Shown piece after piece: positions 12,058-24,878 of a DNA stretch of 64,000 bases. The notes beneath the pieces are model-generated. The model worked only from the letters and a program-made list of their open reading frames with translations. It had not been told where the DNA came from and did no database searches. The stretch is from Physcomitrium patens. Taxonomy: Eukaryota > Streptophyta > Bryopsida > Funariales > Funariaceae. A program made the translations under genes and the position numbers. The stretch is from positions 6,554,144-6,618,143 of the forward strand of contig NC_037254.1 in NCBI RefSeq assembly GCF_000002425.4, in the 5' to 3' direction. Numbering within the stretch: the stretch's first letter is position 1; the number at the start of each line of letters is the position of its first letter.

Positions 12058-13662
12058 ATGGGTGAAATCTTTGATGGCTACGAGAGGCAGTATTGCGAGC
12101 TCTCCACAAATCTCAACAAAAAGTGCAATTCAATCAGTTCCAATGAAGGTGCGTGAATGGCCTCCACTGCTACAAGAAGAAGAAAAACATTCCGTGATAT
12201 TCAGAACAGTTTGTACCGACTCCATTAGCTATGCTCCTTGAGACGGCAACCTTCTTTCACGATTTCAAATTCGATTGAAATAGGAGTATTAGAGGACATG
12301 TTCTGCCTGATTACCCTAATTGAAGAAAAATGCTTCTGAATTGCAGTAGAAAAGAAGCAGAAGTTTGATGATCTCACAAAAGGATTGGACCTGGCTGAGT
12401 CCCTGGTACTGTCGTTTCCTATTGCCACAGCTCATTACGATGTCAGTAAAATTATGTCCCGACCAGATAATTATCAGGTCATTCGGAAGGAAGGGAAAAA
12501 CGGGAAAGGTAGGAAAAAACACAACAAAGAGGAAAAAATCAAAGAAATTAAAAAACTTGAAATTGATTGCATTGGTGAACGGATGTTGATTCCACTGGAT
12601 CCAGATAAAGAGAATGGATCTAGAAGCGCGAACTTTACCTCCCGCACAGAAAGCAACACTTCTTGCCAAGTTACGAGAGTACAAGTCGGACTTAAATGTG
12701 TTGAAGCGCGAAGCTAAAAAAATCTTGGCCTCGAACGATCCTTTTTCAGCCAGGGATGAGCTGCTAAATCCTGGTCTTGTCGGCCGTCATTTAGGGGTGC
12801 GTTCCTCACCTTAAAAAAGCTCAAGCACAATCTGTTCCTTCTTTTGAGTGAAAAAGCAGATAATGGCAATGAAGTGTCGAGCCATTTCGGAACATGTTTC
12901 GTGTTCCATCCCAAAGTATCAAGTCCAGTAGATTTGATCTTTTTCTTTATTTTTTCCTATCCCTTTTTCGGTGGTATTCCTACAAAAAGGTCTCTCGCAA
13001 GATGGTAGATCCATTTTGTCACGGGTTGCTCAACCTAACAATGAAACATAGTGCCTTAAACAAGCGACTGGTCAACCGTTTGCAAATTTTAGGTTAATTC
13101 AACATGGGTTGAGATGCACAATCAACGGGATGAGTCATGCTCCTCGGCTTCATTGAGTTGAGGGCGAACTAATTTAACAGGATGTGTTCGCTGCAGCCAG
13201 GATTGGATCAAAGAGACAGATTGATGATGGCAACCGACAGAATGAACCAAACTGGTGAACGAATCAAAGAGAGCAGACGACAGCTTAATGAAACGGAGGA
13301 GGTGGGCGTAAATATTCTTCAAGATCTTCAACTCCAGCACCAGACGCTTCTTCACACTCAACACACTGTGGGTTCCTGTAAACCCTCTGTAACCAATGTC
13401 TGCAAATTCTGCTTTTGAAGATTTCTGGAGGTTGTATTTGATAAAATAAAAATAAAAATAAAAAAACCCTACCAGCGATTCGCAATAGGTGTGATGTTTC
13501 GACTTGCAGATTCATGGAGTGGCCGATGGCATAGCAAAGAGTAGGCGTTTACTGAGTTCTTTATCCCAGCGTTTTGAACGTCACAAGTATATAATGGGGG
13601 GCATCATAGCAGTTTGCCTTCTCGCAATTCTGTTCATCATGCACGTAAAATCTGGCCATTAG
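12058..13662 (+). CDS. VTI1: Vesicle-transport v-SNARE, VTI1 type (Qb-SNARE)
   Basis: Five exons, 12058-12148, 12347-12405, 12605-12796, 13197-13367 and 13510-13662, give 221 residues, the length of plant VTI11. The start MGEIFDGYERQYCEL is almost the family N-terminus. Residues 1 to about 95 form the three-helix N-terminal domain (RKMDLEAR-like KRMDLEART, LREYKSDL). The SNARE helix runs from about 125 to 190 (DQRDRLMMATDRM, ETEEVGVNILQDLQ), with the Qb zero-layer glutamine in the LQLQHQ stretch. One C-terminal transmembrane segment lies at about 199-216. Known role of the family: a tail-anchored SNARE on Golgi/TGN, prevacuolar and vacuolar membranes, pairing with syntaxins for vacuolar trafficking. 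The exon 3 end is the least certain border: GGG|GTGCGT with the acceptor CTGCAG at 13196 keeps phase and the family spacing, while an alternative acceptor exists at 13180. Confidence 0.93.
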
Positions 13663-16400
13663 ATCAAACTTGCAGACTCTACGACCAGAAGGCAAATCTC
13701 GAAGCACTGTTGCACTCATTAAAGCCGGAAGGATGGGAACTCATGAGCTTCACAATTGTTGCATAAAAAAAATCTTCAGCAGGCGTGGGTTCACGACCAA
13801 GACTCATCCTCTTCGGAACTGGGTCAGGATTTCACAATTTTTGTCCATCCGGATCCCAGCAGCCTGCATTTCTCCCAGAAGGACAACTGCACCAGTCCTG
13901 TTTGTCTGATTTTGTTCACCGTTTGTGACTCGTTGCAACCTGAAAGCTTTCGTCCATTGCGGAGTGTGTCACAATGAGGATTGGTCTATGATTCAATATA
14001 TATATATATATATATATATAGATAGATAGATAGATACACATTTATATGCTTGTGTATATATGTATATGTATATATAAACAATCATCAGAGAGGCATTAAG
14101 AGGAAGAGATCTTTAGGAAGCTAAAATTTGGTGGAAGAGGTCGAGCCCAAAAGAATTTTGTGTTCAGTTGTACAAGTTTGGAATCGATGATTCTACTGCA
14201 ATTTGGGGTTCTTAGCCTTCTATGCAATCTGGATGGCCTCCTTTTTCTACTCCAAAGGGACTGACTGGTTCACTTTGCGGAACGCTCAGTTTATGGACAA
14301 TCTGAACAAACTCTGTGTCCTCTAATTCAGGTGACTGTTGTTTCGTAGACAGGAACATGGCCCTTCAAACTAACAATAATTTGCTTCTCCTTCTTCGTCT
14401 TCCTCTTCTTCTTGTTCCCCTTGTAAATTTTACCTTTTTTGAAGCCCTAGTGGAGCCAACTCTTCTTTGCCTCAACAAACTATTAGCTTTGAGTTTACTA
14501 CACCCTCCTTTCTAGCAAAGGCAACCTTTATTAAGCTCAACAAGGGTTTGTAATTCAATCATGAATAGGCACAATTCAAGCATGAATTAATTAATGGTGG
14601 GGTTTGCAAAGTACAAGGACTATAGTTCAATTCTATGCTTGAGCCTCACTTGGCAACATGGGTCCACACAGCTTTTTTAGCATGCAACATGTGCTTTCAA
14701 ACCGTACTATTTTTCATATTCACATTACACGGCATGAAGTCTTAAGATTAAGGTTGTCCATATTGTAAGATAACCTTTAAAAGGACATGGGGGGGGGGTA
14801 CGACATGAAGAAGCTTCTTGTAAAGAACATCAACCTAATGTGTGAGTTTATCTTTTGTGACAATTGTAGGATTTACTTAGAAAAAGAAAAGAAAAAGAAA
14901 AAAGAAAAACGGTGTATCTTCTACATGAGAGATGCACTAGATTAATTAATTAATTAATTTTTTGTTTACACAATTTGATGTTCACTACAAAACCAGGTAT
15001 TCACATTATTCATGGGAACTGCAATACATACTAGATGTCTTAGCATGTGATATGTTTCACTGTGTTTCAAGTTAATTATAAACAAATAAAAACCATTTGG
15101 AAAATAATAATTAAAAACATTAATGAGAACTTTCTGATTGTTCTTGTTTTGTTTTTGTTTTGTTTTGTTTTGTTTTTTTTTTTTTGTGAAATTTTATTTT
15201 TCAAGTGATGCCAAAATGTGGACCAGTACATGGATAGCTTATTCAGATTTTTATTTTATTTTATTTTATTTATTTATTTAATAATAAAAGCACAATAAAG
15301 ATCTAGTGACATTGGGATTGGAAGATATAATTATATGTCTAAACTGACCATCATGAAATTATATGTATACCAAGTATGAGAAAATTTTCAAAGATGCTTA
15401 AAATGAACAATATTTTCAATAACGGATAAAACCTTTTTGCCAAGGTCAATTGTAGCTGCTGCATTGTGGTCATGCAAAGTATGGAATCCATTATTAATGT
15501 TGCTCTTTTATGAAGAAATTAATTTACAGCTTATGAAGTATCGGGTGGAAGTGGAAACAATGCACCTGCAGTTGAAGTAATACCAGGCCACAAGGCTACG
15601 TTGCCTCTAAATTTAGAACCATACATATATGTTGATTTTCATTTATTTATTGAATTTTCAATGTTTTTTTTTGTAATATTTGTGTCTTATCAGCATGTTT
15701 GCAACTATGTTTTAAGATTCACAGAATGGAATAATTTTGGTGACATGAATTTTATTTTTTAACGAATATAATTTTAATTGTGAGAAGTACATTTTTCCAC
15801 AGATACGTCTCTTATTCACTTTTAATTTAAGTGTTTACTTGAGAGCATCTATGATAATATTAAAAAATTCCAAAGACATTGATTTGTTCAAAAATAAAAT
15901 AAAATAAAATAAAATTCATACCACTGATCATATAACCAAGCTACTGTATTTTGTAACTACATTTTGTATAGTAAAGCAAGAAAAGAAACTGGCATGGAAT
16001 GCTGCATATTTTCCAAAAATATTACACGTTGGTGTGTACAATTGTGGGGAGAAACAAAGAGGAAGAATGAAAACCTTTCTCCAACAGAAGAATTTTACGA
16101 AAAAAGAAATTGAACGATTTAGATATGCTACATCTACTGTTTCAAATACTAAGAAACGTGTCATAACGTAATTTTCAAAAAAAAAGAAAAACGAATACGT
16201 AGACAAATTTTTCTTAAATAATAATATTACTATTATCATTGTTATATATATATAATTAATTAATTAAACACAACCTTTTTCTATACATAAAAACTTCTTC
16301 CTTAAACAATGACAAAAAGCGTATTGTTCTCAATTATCACTTTTCTAACACCTTAATAACAAAAACCCGCGTAGTAAAGAACTCCCCCCCATTTTATTTT
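13663..16400. other. Intergenic region, mostly AT-rich
   Basis: The first few hundred bases are probably VTI1 3' UTR. After that come (AT)n plus (GATA)n at 13998-14034, purine tracts near 14880-14905, (ATTA)n at about 14940-14960, T-rich runs near 15150-15185, and (TTTTA)n near 15256-15272 and 15894-15914. Short open frames at 14315-14515 and 15928-16239 (minus) look random. No gene seen. Confidence 0.65.
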
Positions 16401-17248
16401 ATTTTATTTTATTTTTCTTCCTTCTTCTTCGTTTTAAAGCGCCTTTTATCTATTACTCCAAGTCAACGCCTCCAGCGAACACATTCAAACCGGGGGACGA
16501 GTTCCTCATCCACTACGGCATCCAATCATTCATCCGATCTTACATTCATCCATAAATCGATCCATCAATTCCACCGAAGCCCGCGGCAGGATCGATAAAA
16601 TCGCGCCGACAAGCGCCGCAGAGTTGGAGCCCAGATGCGAGAGAGACGTGTTGCATCGGAAGAAGCAAACACATAATCCCCACTTGGAATTAATTATTTA
16701 CATCCCCCCCCACCAAGTCCTCCGTTTAATGAAGAAGACTCGGATGGAATTGCAGACCTGCAGCTAGAATTTAGGCACCGCTCAGTTAACTTACACTGAG
16801 TTTCGTTACTGGTCTCACGCTTGCTTGCTTGAATTCAGCCTCTCTGACACCGTCAGGAAGTGTCTGCAGCAGAAGGAGTAAGTTATAGAGGCGCAATTCC
16901 AGTCCCGGGCAGCTGATTTCGCGTCGCGTGCACGCCGTTAAGAAGCCCTCCTGTAACACCCACATTACCCATTCTCGCCATCTGGCTTTGGTTGGCGCTC
17001 AACGTCACAGTTCCACCATCGTGCCATTACATCTCCCGCTTGCGAGATCGGGGACATCCTGAGGTCGTGTCAGTACGAGTGGAGGCATTACTGTTTGCGG
17101 GAATGATGTGCCCCGCCCGGGTGTATTGTTCTGCGAGCTGGGGCTTTTTTTTTGTGTCGTGAGAAGCTGAAGTGGGTTGGACGAATCGGGTTTGGAGGCC
17201 TTGTTTGGTTGAGTGTGGACTCTCACCTCTTGCTTGCTGCTTGCTGCG
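16401..17248 (+). promoter_or_regulatory. Upstream region and probable leader of the pectate lyase gene
   Basis: Composition changes from AT-rich to GC-rich at about 16.45 kb, 800 bases before the pectate lyase start codon, as expected for a proximal promoter and 5' leader. No coding exon with family resemblance is visible and a transcription start cannot be fixed by eye. Confidence 0.45.
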
Positions 17249-19414
17249 ATGGCGGCCTCGGTGTGGCAACAATCCATGGCCTGGGGTGTCGTTGCTTTTC
17301 TTTGTCAGTGGGAGTGGCTAGGTTGCGAGGCTGTGAGGACCCTTGCCTCTGGTGGGTCTATGAAGCTTGAGGAGGCGCATCTGCCTGGTGCTTTTCACTC
17401 CGTTTCTGCTCACGAGACTCTTAGGAGTGCTGCGGACTCAGAGTTTAGGTTAGTTTTCTTTTCCTTCCTTTTTCCTTGTGTGTGTGTGTGTGTGTGTGTT
17501 TTAAGAGTTTGTGTGTTAACTTCGATGCTGTTGACCCACACAATGCCGTTAAGTCAAGCTTGCTAAAATGAAGGTCGTGAAGCACATGCTATGTTCATTT
17601 GTTTGCGTTTTGATATGATGTTGCCACGAGGGATAGGAGCTTGTTTTGATGGGCTGGATTTTTTTTTTAGTGGTTTCTTGTTTCGGTCTGAAGCCCTGTC
17701 TGAACAATTTCGGGAAATGTGTCTGGAGTGGGAGCTTCGAAAGAATCTCCCTTGTACAAGCAATGTGTGTTGCGCAACAACTGTTAAGGAAATAGTTTTT
17801 GCACTACGCTGCACTTAATGTTTGCGCGAGTCTAACGTTAAGTGTTATTTTGGTGCGACGCAGGTCCACTTCGAACCGGGGTGATCTTAGAGGGTGTGGC
17901 AATGGCAACCCTGTCGATGATTGCTGGAGGTGCAATCCAAACTGGACTAAGGACCGACAGCAGCTTGCAGATTGCGCCCTTGGCTTCGGCAAGAATGCCA
18001 TCGGTGGTAAGAATGGAAGAGTTTATGTTGTCACAGATGACGGCGACGACGACGTTGTAAACCCCAAAGAGGGAACACTTCGCTACGGTGTCATTCAAGT
18101 CGAGCCTCTTTGGATTGTTTTCAGCCGCAACATGAATATTAAACTCAAGCAGGAGCTTATCATGAACAGCTACAAGAGCCTAGATGGTCGTGGGTACAAT
18201 GTCCACATTGCAGGAGGAGCGTGTCTGACGCTGCAACATGTCAGTAACATCATTATCCACAATATTCACATTCACGATTGTAAAGTCACCGGACCTGCTC
18301 ATGTAAGGAGCTCTCCATCCCACTACGGAAGCAGAGGCAAAACTGATGGGGATGGCATCAATATTTTCGGCTCACACGACATCTGGGTAGATCACTGCTA
18401 CTTCTCAAACTGCGCTGACGGCCTTGTTGATGTCATTCAAGGATCCACTGATGTTACCATCTCTAACAATTACTTTGAGAACCACGACAAGGTAAACTGT
18501 TTCTTCGCAATTAATGGTATCGCCCGCATATTTTCTTCGTTATGGTCATGGGAAAATGTGGATTGGACAAAAGTAACAAAAGACGTGGACGCTTCTCAAT
18601 TGAAAAGTTTCTGAAAACTATGTGCGGAAACCTAGTGCGTCAGGTTTTGAGTCGTTGCTACTTGTCACTTTGTCTGCGCAGGTGATGTTGCTTGGGGCTC
18701 ACCCGAAAGACTCAATAGACAAGGGCATGAGAGTCACTGTCGCCTTTAACCACTTCGGAGCAAATCTCATTGAGCGCATGCCAAGGTGAGTGTAGCATAT
18801 CTGGTCCTGGTTTGATTCCACATATTACTTCACGCCAGAGAAGCCATTGCTGCGGATTGCAAGTTCCTCATTGAGAGCATATTCATCAACGTTCCATGGT
18901 GTTGTAGGTGCCGACAGGGTACATTTCATATAGTCAACAACAATTATCAAGGATGGGGAATGTATGCTATTGGAGGAAGTGAAAATCCTATCATAAACAG
19001 TGAGGGAAACCGTTTCTTCGCTCCCGATTCAAAGGTCAAGAAACAGGTAGACTTCCTGCTCGTCTTAGATTTTCGCAATCAATCCAGGCTGTCAAACGCT
19101 TTCCATAACAAAGTCCGTGGAATGGAACCACTCACTTGTCTTCGCATCCTTAGGAATGAATCAAATTTGTGCGAAGGAACTGAGTATGAGATCTTGTGCA
19201 GGTCACCAAGCGCATCGAAGACGGAGGCAACAAGAACGAAGACAGTTGGAACTGGAGATCCTCAGGTGACATGTTCCTGAATGGTGCTTTCTTCACCGAG
19301 TCAGGAGATGAATCTACAAGTACTCGATTCTTTGCGAAGGCTACCAGTTTCAGCGCTCGCCCTGCTGCCATGGTGCAATCCATGACCAATGACGCAGGAC
19401 CTCTTGCTTTGTGA
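17249..19414 (+). CDS. Pectate lyase, polysaccharide lyase family 1
   Basis: Five exons, 17249-17448, 17864-18491, 18682-18785, 18908-19046 and 19202-19414, give 427 residues, normal for plant PL1 enzymes. The enzyme cleaves de-esterified pectin by beta-elimination in the cell wall and needs calcium. Family landmarks appear in order: [49 protein letters not shown], the parallel beta-helix core [18 protein letters not shown] with calcium-binding acidic residues, [36 protein letters not shown] and [15 protein letters not shown] containing the catalytic arginine, then [19 protein letters not shown]. The start is the first ATG in frame. Residues 1-28 contain a hydrophobic stretch ([10 protein letters not shown]) suited to a signal peptide, and a second ATG at 17276 would do as well. 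Odd points: GAHPKD replaces the usual GHSD, and the C-terminus is short. Confidence in the family is very high; in the exact start, moderate. Confidence 0.94.
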
Positions 19415-20580
19415 TCGAGAGCATAAGCTGGATGGCTCCATTATCTAGCCTAAGATCACTCTCCACAGGACAGTGGTCTCCGCAATCTGCCAAAAAGTTG
19501 GTCGAACGACTTTTGGCTAGCGATAAGACGGCGTTTGGTTTCTGTGCATTTCTGAAGCGTCCCCTGTGTTACTGGTCGAGCGCTGGCCATGTATGGTCGA
19601 CCTAGCCCATAACCACAGTGTGGTGTAGCTAGTTTGTGTTCTAATCAATACGTACCAACCTTCGAAAACGAAACAAAAACGTGTAAGACTATTCACTTTT
19701 ATCTTTCTTTTGATGAGTGGCTGTGCGAACGTGGCCCACAACTCTTATGCCAGGGTGCTCTCTCACGAACTGGTGCCATGTGATAACTACCTACGGACGT
19801 AAAAGCAAATACGTTCTGAGCTCTGTACCTAGTGATTTTCATAATCGCAGCCTTGAATTTCTCCATCAGAACGTATAAAGACTGAGTATTTGCAGTCCTG
19901 CAACTGATTACCATCACACTGCTGCATTCTAACCCCTGAAATGACATCCTTGGAAAGTAACTGGATTCACAGCCCTGGCTTTTGCAAGTTTAGCCAAACA
20001 TCTTCCCAATTAAATAGCCTTTTCTGGCACGCTTGTTGGGTGATCATGTCGACATACTACTCGAGCTGCATCTACATCCTGGAGCTTTACCCCACTGACA
20101 GGCATCATTCACTCAACCTTGCAAAATGGATGAAGCTCTACTCCTGAACACGATCAATATCCCCACCACAAAAGAAAAAGAAAAAAATCAATTCACAGGC
20201 TATACAATACAAGTCAACAACGGCACCGTGGTTGATAATGAATCACAGAAATGCCTCAACTAAAAAACCGACACAACACGAGTACCAGATTGGTGCTGTG
20301 AATTTATTCAGCTGAAGAGATTTATCTTTCCATCCTGGAAGTGGGTACCTTGACCTCCAGCCTCTATGATGCATCCATTCCTTAATTCAATATCGTATCA
20401 GAACTTCAACTCCTCATTGGATCGTCTTTCCCGTTGTAAATACTGGATACCATATGCTATGTATTTTTTTCATTTTAAATCATTGAAAGGAATTAATTTT
20501 GCCTACAAGACCAGATTGTGGTTGGTGGGAGTTAAAGGAAATTATGAAGGCATTTAGCATACGAGCTTTGGAGGTGGAAA
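19415..20580. other. Region downstream of pectate lyase
   Basis: The sequence right after the stop is probably 3' UTR. Composition stays moderate to about 20.55 kb. Several short open frames exist on both strands (for example 19941-20147), none with recognisable motifs or clear splice partners. No gene is called. Confidence 0.5.
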
Positions 20581-20820
20581 CCAAGCTCTGCTGTGTTACT
20601 TTTGTTCAGAAAATGCATAGTTGCTGGTGAACGCGATCTCAGCCGTCCATTCATACGGTTGGTATTCGACGTCCCCGATGTTGCCAACTCGGACGATCGT
20701 GGATGGGCGGCGGGTCGGGTCGGGTCGGGCCGGGCCGGGCCGGGCGGGGTCGAGACTTGAAGATTCCCCTTCCAGCCCGTCGTAGGGTCGGTGGATGCTC
20801 TTCAAGGTTGGAGCCTTAGA
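20581..20820. other. Isolated GC-rich island with GGGTC/GGGCC repeats
   Basis: A sharply bounded GC-rich block of about 240 bases lies between two AT-rich stretches. It contains a G-rich repeat at 20706-20750 made of GGGTC then GGGCC units. On the minus strand 20596-20805 is open (no ATG at its upstream end), with arginine/proline-rich sequence produced by the repeat. It may be a promoter fragment, an exon of an unrecognised gene, or a relic. Confidence 0.5.
20706..20750 (+). repeat. GGGTC/GGGCC pentanucleotide repeat
   Basis: About nine G-runs of three or more, separated by one or two bases, in a 45-base stretch. The + strand has strong G-quadruplex potential. On the minus strand the same DNA reads as a PARPGPARPDP-like low-complexity peptide. 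Confidence 0.85.
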
Positions 20821-21650
20821 AATTCCTTTTTAATATATTGGATTATAATTTACGTGGTAATATAAAGTGGCTTTTATGGTATAAGTAATATATATATATA
20901 TATATATATATATATGCTCTTTTTAAATTACTGAAATATGAGAATGCTCTTGTTGTTTTTTCAACTTTCCAAAAATTGAGGTGAATATGAATGATATTTT
21001 ATTTTATTTTATTTTTATTTTGGATTTGAGAAAATATGTTACATAATGGCCCATAAAATAAATCATACAAGTATTATTTACAGATTTACTAAATCTTGGT
21101 AAAAATAAACCAACCACACTATTTTGAAGTGTAAAATCAGCAAAGAGTAGTGGAAATATAGCAAGCAATGCCATGGATTGGTGAAATCAGACATTTTATT
21201 GGAGAGTCTCCAAATATAAATCAGAGTCTCCTAAATTATATATATAAATAATTAAATATATATAATCATTTCCTTACCAAATATAGAAGGCAATTGGTGG
21301 CACACATTATATGAACACACAATGTCTTCCACCTCCTCACAAGAACGAAATAAACATACAAACAGAGTTCACAAACCCAAACAAAAAACAATCCCACCAA
21401 GCTCCAATTCCCCCAAAAAGAACTGCACAAAATGACCACAGCCACAAAAACAATGCCACCAAAGGCAAAAATCCTAGAAACCCATAAAAGACAAAAACCA
21501 CAACATACAATACAAACGTAATCAACTAGATTACACAAAAAAAATAAAAATAATAACAATAAAAATGATACTAAAATAGAATAAGAATGAATGAAGTAAT
21601 GGAAATAGAAACCAAATGAACAGAAAGAAGGAAACCAAATGAGAAGATTG
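20821..21650. other. AT-rich intergenic DNA
   Basis: Holds (TA)n at about 20887-20915 and (TTTTA)n near 20999-21019. The minus-strand open frame at 21266-21559 is a hydrophobic, low-complexity reading of CA-rich DNA and has no family resemblance. No gene seen. Confidence 0.65.
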
Positions 21651-22147
21651 GATACAGAGGGTGGCGATAAAGTGAAGAGCGCATGAAAAAGCCCTCAGAA
21701 ACTCCACCGGGAGCCACGAGTACCGGCCCCGCTACCAAGGCCCGTCACCACCACCACTACGAAGCATGCAGAGTGAGAACGGGACCACGACGCATCGCCA
21801 AAGCAACGCAACGCAAAGCAAAAGGAGAAAGGATTCAGCCGCCATCGCCAATGCTCCTCCGAGAATTAGGCATCAACAGAAGCAGCAGCAGCAGTTCGCC
21901 AGCCAAATATTCTACTTTTCTGTCCTTTTTCCTTTTCCTTGTATGTATTCTATTATTCTACCAAGCTAGTTAGCTAGCTACGCTGCTGGTGCTTCTGCGC
22001 TACCAGTACTCACATGGCGTGCGTACCGGAGGAGGAGCGACAGCGCAGGCCCAATTGTGCCCATCCCGGCTCTCGCTTCTCTGCATCATCATCCGAGCCT
22101 GCCTGCGTGCCTGCCTGACTGCACCCATTCGTTGTGCAATAAACTAG

Positions 22148-22182
<35 letters not shown>

Positions 22183-23256
22183 GAAGGGAGCGGGGCACCA
22201 AGCTCTTGCTTTACCACGGTGGCCTTTGTCACGCGGCGTTTGTTTCGAGGCGCGCCGATTCTGCTCCCTGGGATGCACTTGGTTGTGGGTGTTGGCTTGT
22301 CCGATTTTGACTTCGCATGGTAGTGTTAGGGTTGGAGGTTAGCATTGATGGTTCCCCGTTTGCTTCCTTTCGAAGATTCATGGAATTCCTCTCGTCACTT
22401 GCGAAGACAATCGGAATCGTCACTCGCTTAGCTTGGCTCCGCCATCGTCTCGCGTTGAGGAGAGTTTGATGTGTGGTTGTAGCTTTACCCAGCTGAACGT
22501 TTGTGGATTTTGAGCACTGGCGGATGATGAGATTGGTGAGTCTGAGAAATACACATCAACTTATTCCGAGTGCGTTGCAGGGCTCCTCTGTTGCGTAGAA
22601 GCCGCATGAGGGTCGTTCGTTCGTAATTGTGCTTGGGGTCGGGGGTGCGGGGAAGTTAAATTATTGCAGTGTGCTGGCGTGACGTTTTGGGTACTGTTGG
22701 ATGCGGTTGATGAACGTGTCCTGCAGTTCGATTTTCTGTGGTTCGGAGTGATTCAGCCAGGAACAGACGCTCATGTACCTCGCCGATGTGATCGGGGGAC
22801 ATGTCTTTAGTCAATCACTGCAGCTCTTGCTTGAGAAAGAAATCCTTTTCTGAAGCGGGCAAAAGCTCTGCTGTTCTTGCACTCCGACAAGCCAAATGTA
22901 ATTAGCTGGTCTAATTCACAATGACGGCGCTAACATGTTAAGCAATCGCGAAGTTTGGAAGAGTCCTCGTGAGGGTGTGCAGGCGAATTTTACATTCGGG
23001 ACTAGAGTTGCTGCTTCTAACTCAGAAACAGAGAAAATGTGATCTAAGCATCATGAGATTCTTGTCCCTTAAGGTGCACAGGAATCCTTGATACGGAAAT
23101 CCTTTTTATCGTGGTGGACACAACAACAATAATCATCTAATGACGCCGACCGAATTGGGAAGAACCAGATAAAGGAAAAGGGGACAGGCCGTCTCCGCAG
23201 CGTGCTGATTGTATTATACCCCAGGGACTCCGTGGTGATTGCTCTTACAGACAGGC
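21651..23256 (+). promoter_or_regulatory. Upstream region and probable leader of the BTB gene
   Basis: GC-richer DNA, 1.6 kb long, precedes the BTB start codon. It includes a (CT)14 tract at 22151-22179, a pattern frequent in plant core promoters and 5' leaders, and several candidate splice signals such as GATTG|GTGAGTC near 22535. A long 5' UTR, perhaps with an intron, is the simplest reading. Short open frames (21683-21973, 22057-22323) resemble no known protein. Confidence 0.45.
22151..22179 (+). repeat. (CT)14 microsatellite
   Basis: Uninterrupted CT dinucleotides just inside the GC-rich stretch upstream of the BTB gene. This is the usual position of Y-patch or GA/CT elements in plant promoters and leaders. 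Confidence 0.85.
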
Positions 23257-24878
23257 ATGGCAGACTGTATTTCCAAAGTGGAGACAACCACAAGGCTTGT
23301 TCAATTGCGTGTGGACAGCCTCGGAACTGGCTGTTATCGTCGATCAGATCCTTTCAAAATCGGCCTCTGGAACTGGTAATCCTCTTCCTGCGACTGACTT
23401 CTACTTTCGTGCACCAATGGATTTCTTGGACTTCTTGCATGGAAAGACTTTGATCCGTGCTTTGAATTGTAACGTCCGTGAATAAGTTCAATCAACTCAC
23501 TCACCGAATTTCGAACAAACTAGATGCCCATCCGGCATGCTGGGGTCAAAAACCTTGTTTTATGGAATGCTCTGTCTGTAGAAGTGGGGGCTGTTGTGGT
23601 GCTTACAACTTGAAAGCTAATTTTGTAGGCATATACTCATCGAGAAAAAGGCATCCCTGATCGTGCGTCTATACCCAGAACATTGCCGCAAGGAGCCATC
23701 GCCCATTGCCACTTTCACGGTTCGGATTCTGGTCCGAGGTAGCGATGGTCAACGTGTGGAATCCAAGGGTTTGATAGGTACTTTAAATTTTCTCCCCCTT
23801 GCCAGCACGTCTGCCTCCATGCTGCCTCTGCTCCAACCTTAAAAATCTTCGAGTATGGAGCTTAATTCTTCACTTGTCTTGTGGGATGTGGCAGTTAGTG
23901 ACAAGTTGCTTCGGAGCAGCTCTGATGACTTCATGTGGCCATTAGAATACTCTGTGGCATACGGTAGATTTCTTGTGGAAATTGAATTTCACGATTTGAA
24001 AGTAGCATCCTCGCATGTGAGCTTTTCTTCACAAATTCTGTATCACTTTCACTCGTTGCTCATTGTTATCCTAGTTTGCTCGAAATGAGTCCAGGAGAGA
24101 TCTCACAACTCGACATGCAATGAGCTCGGATTTAACGTATAACTTGTCTTGTTCCTTCCATAGCAAGCCGAAGTCTACTAACGTAGTGCAGAAGGACTCC
24201 AGAGCTTTCAGAAAGCTCTGCATGTTGGTTATGGGGCATTTTCAAAATTTCTCAGATGATGTGCAGAGTGGCGATCCACATTCTATCTGGACAGGCGAAG
24301 AATACTTACAATCGCGAGCTGAGGTTGGTATAGCCCGGTGCCTGTCTCGAATGCTGGAAGAGGGTCTTCACACCGACGTGACGATTTGCTCGGCCACTGG
24401 TTGCGTAGGCGCTCACCGCGCTATCCTTGCAGCACGTTCCCCTGTTTTCGATTCCATGTTCTCCCACAACTTGATGGAAAAGCAGTCCGCCACAGTTCGC
24501 ATAAACGACATGTGCCTGGAGTCTTGTCGTGCGCTCCTCAGCTTTTTGTATGGGAATTTGAAATACCCAGACTTTCGAAAACACAGGGTTGCCCTCGTGC
24601 GGGCGGCGCACAAATATGACATCGTGGACCTGAAGGAGGCCTGCGAGTCGAGCTTAGTAGACGACATCGACGGTAGCAATGTGTTAGTCAGGCTGCATGA
24701 CGCATGGCTCTACCAGCTCAAGGATCTGAAGCGTGAGTGTTTGCGCTACCTGCTTGAATTTGGTAAGGTCCATGACTTGCGCAACGAGTTCGACGCATTC
24801 CTGCAAGACGTCGACAAGGATCTCGTAGTTGAGCTTGTGCAGGAACAAATCAAACTGCTCAAAATACATGGCTTGTAA
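23257..24878 (+). CDS. BTB/POZ domain protein, At1g21780 type
   Basis: Four exons, 23257-23375, 23629-23777, 23895-24016 and 24192-24878, give 358 residues. The Arabidopsis relative is about 330. The N-terminal MATH-like part matches that family (RLVQLRVDSLGTGCYRRSDP, then FKIGLWNW, KLLRSSSDDFMW, GRFLVEIEFHDLK). A linker follows, then a BTB domain from about residue 190 to 295 (HTDVTICSATG, GAHRAILAARSPVFDSMF, FLYGNLKYPDF) and a BACK-like tail (DLKEACESSL, LYQLKDLKRECLRYL). The known role of related proteins is as substrate adaptors of CUL3 ubiquitin ligases, so this one probably recruits a target for ubiquitination; the target is unknown. The start is the ATG giving the family N-terminus. 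The border before exon 4 is the weakest: the acceptor at 24191 follows CTACTAAC, a perfect branch-point consensus placed unusually close to the AG. Confidence 0.9.

Noticed and set aside
21266-21559. 97-residue hydrophobic minus-strand frame
   Set aside because: It results from CA-rich DNA read backwards, giving a V/F/L/W/C-rich string without topology or motif.
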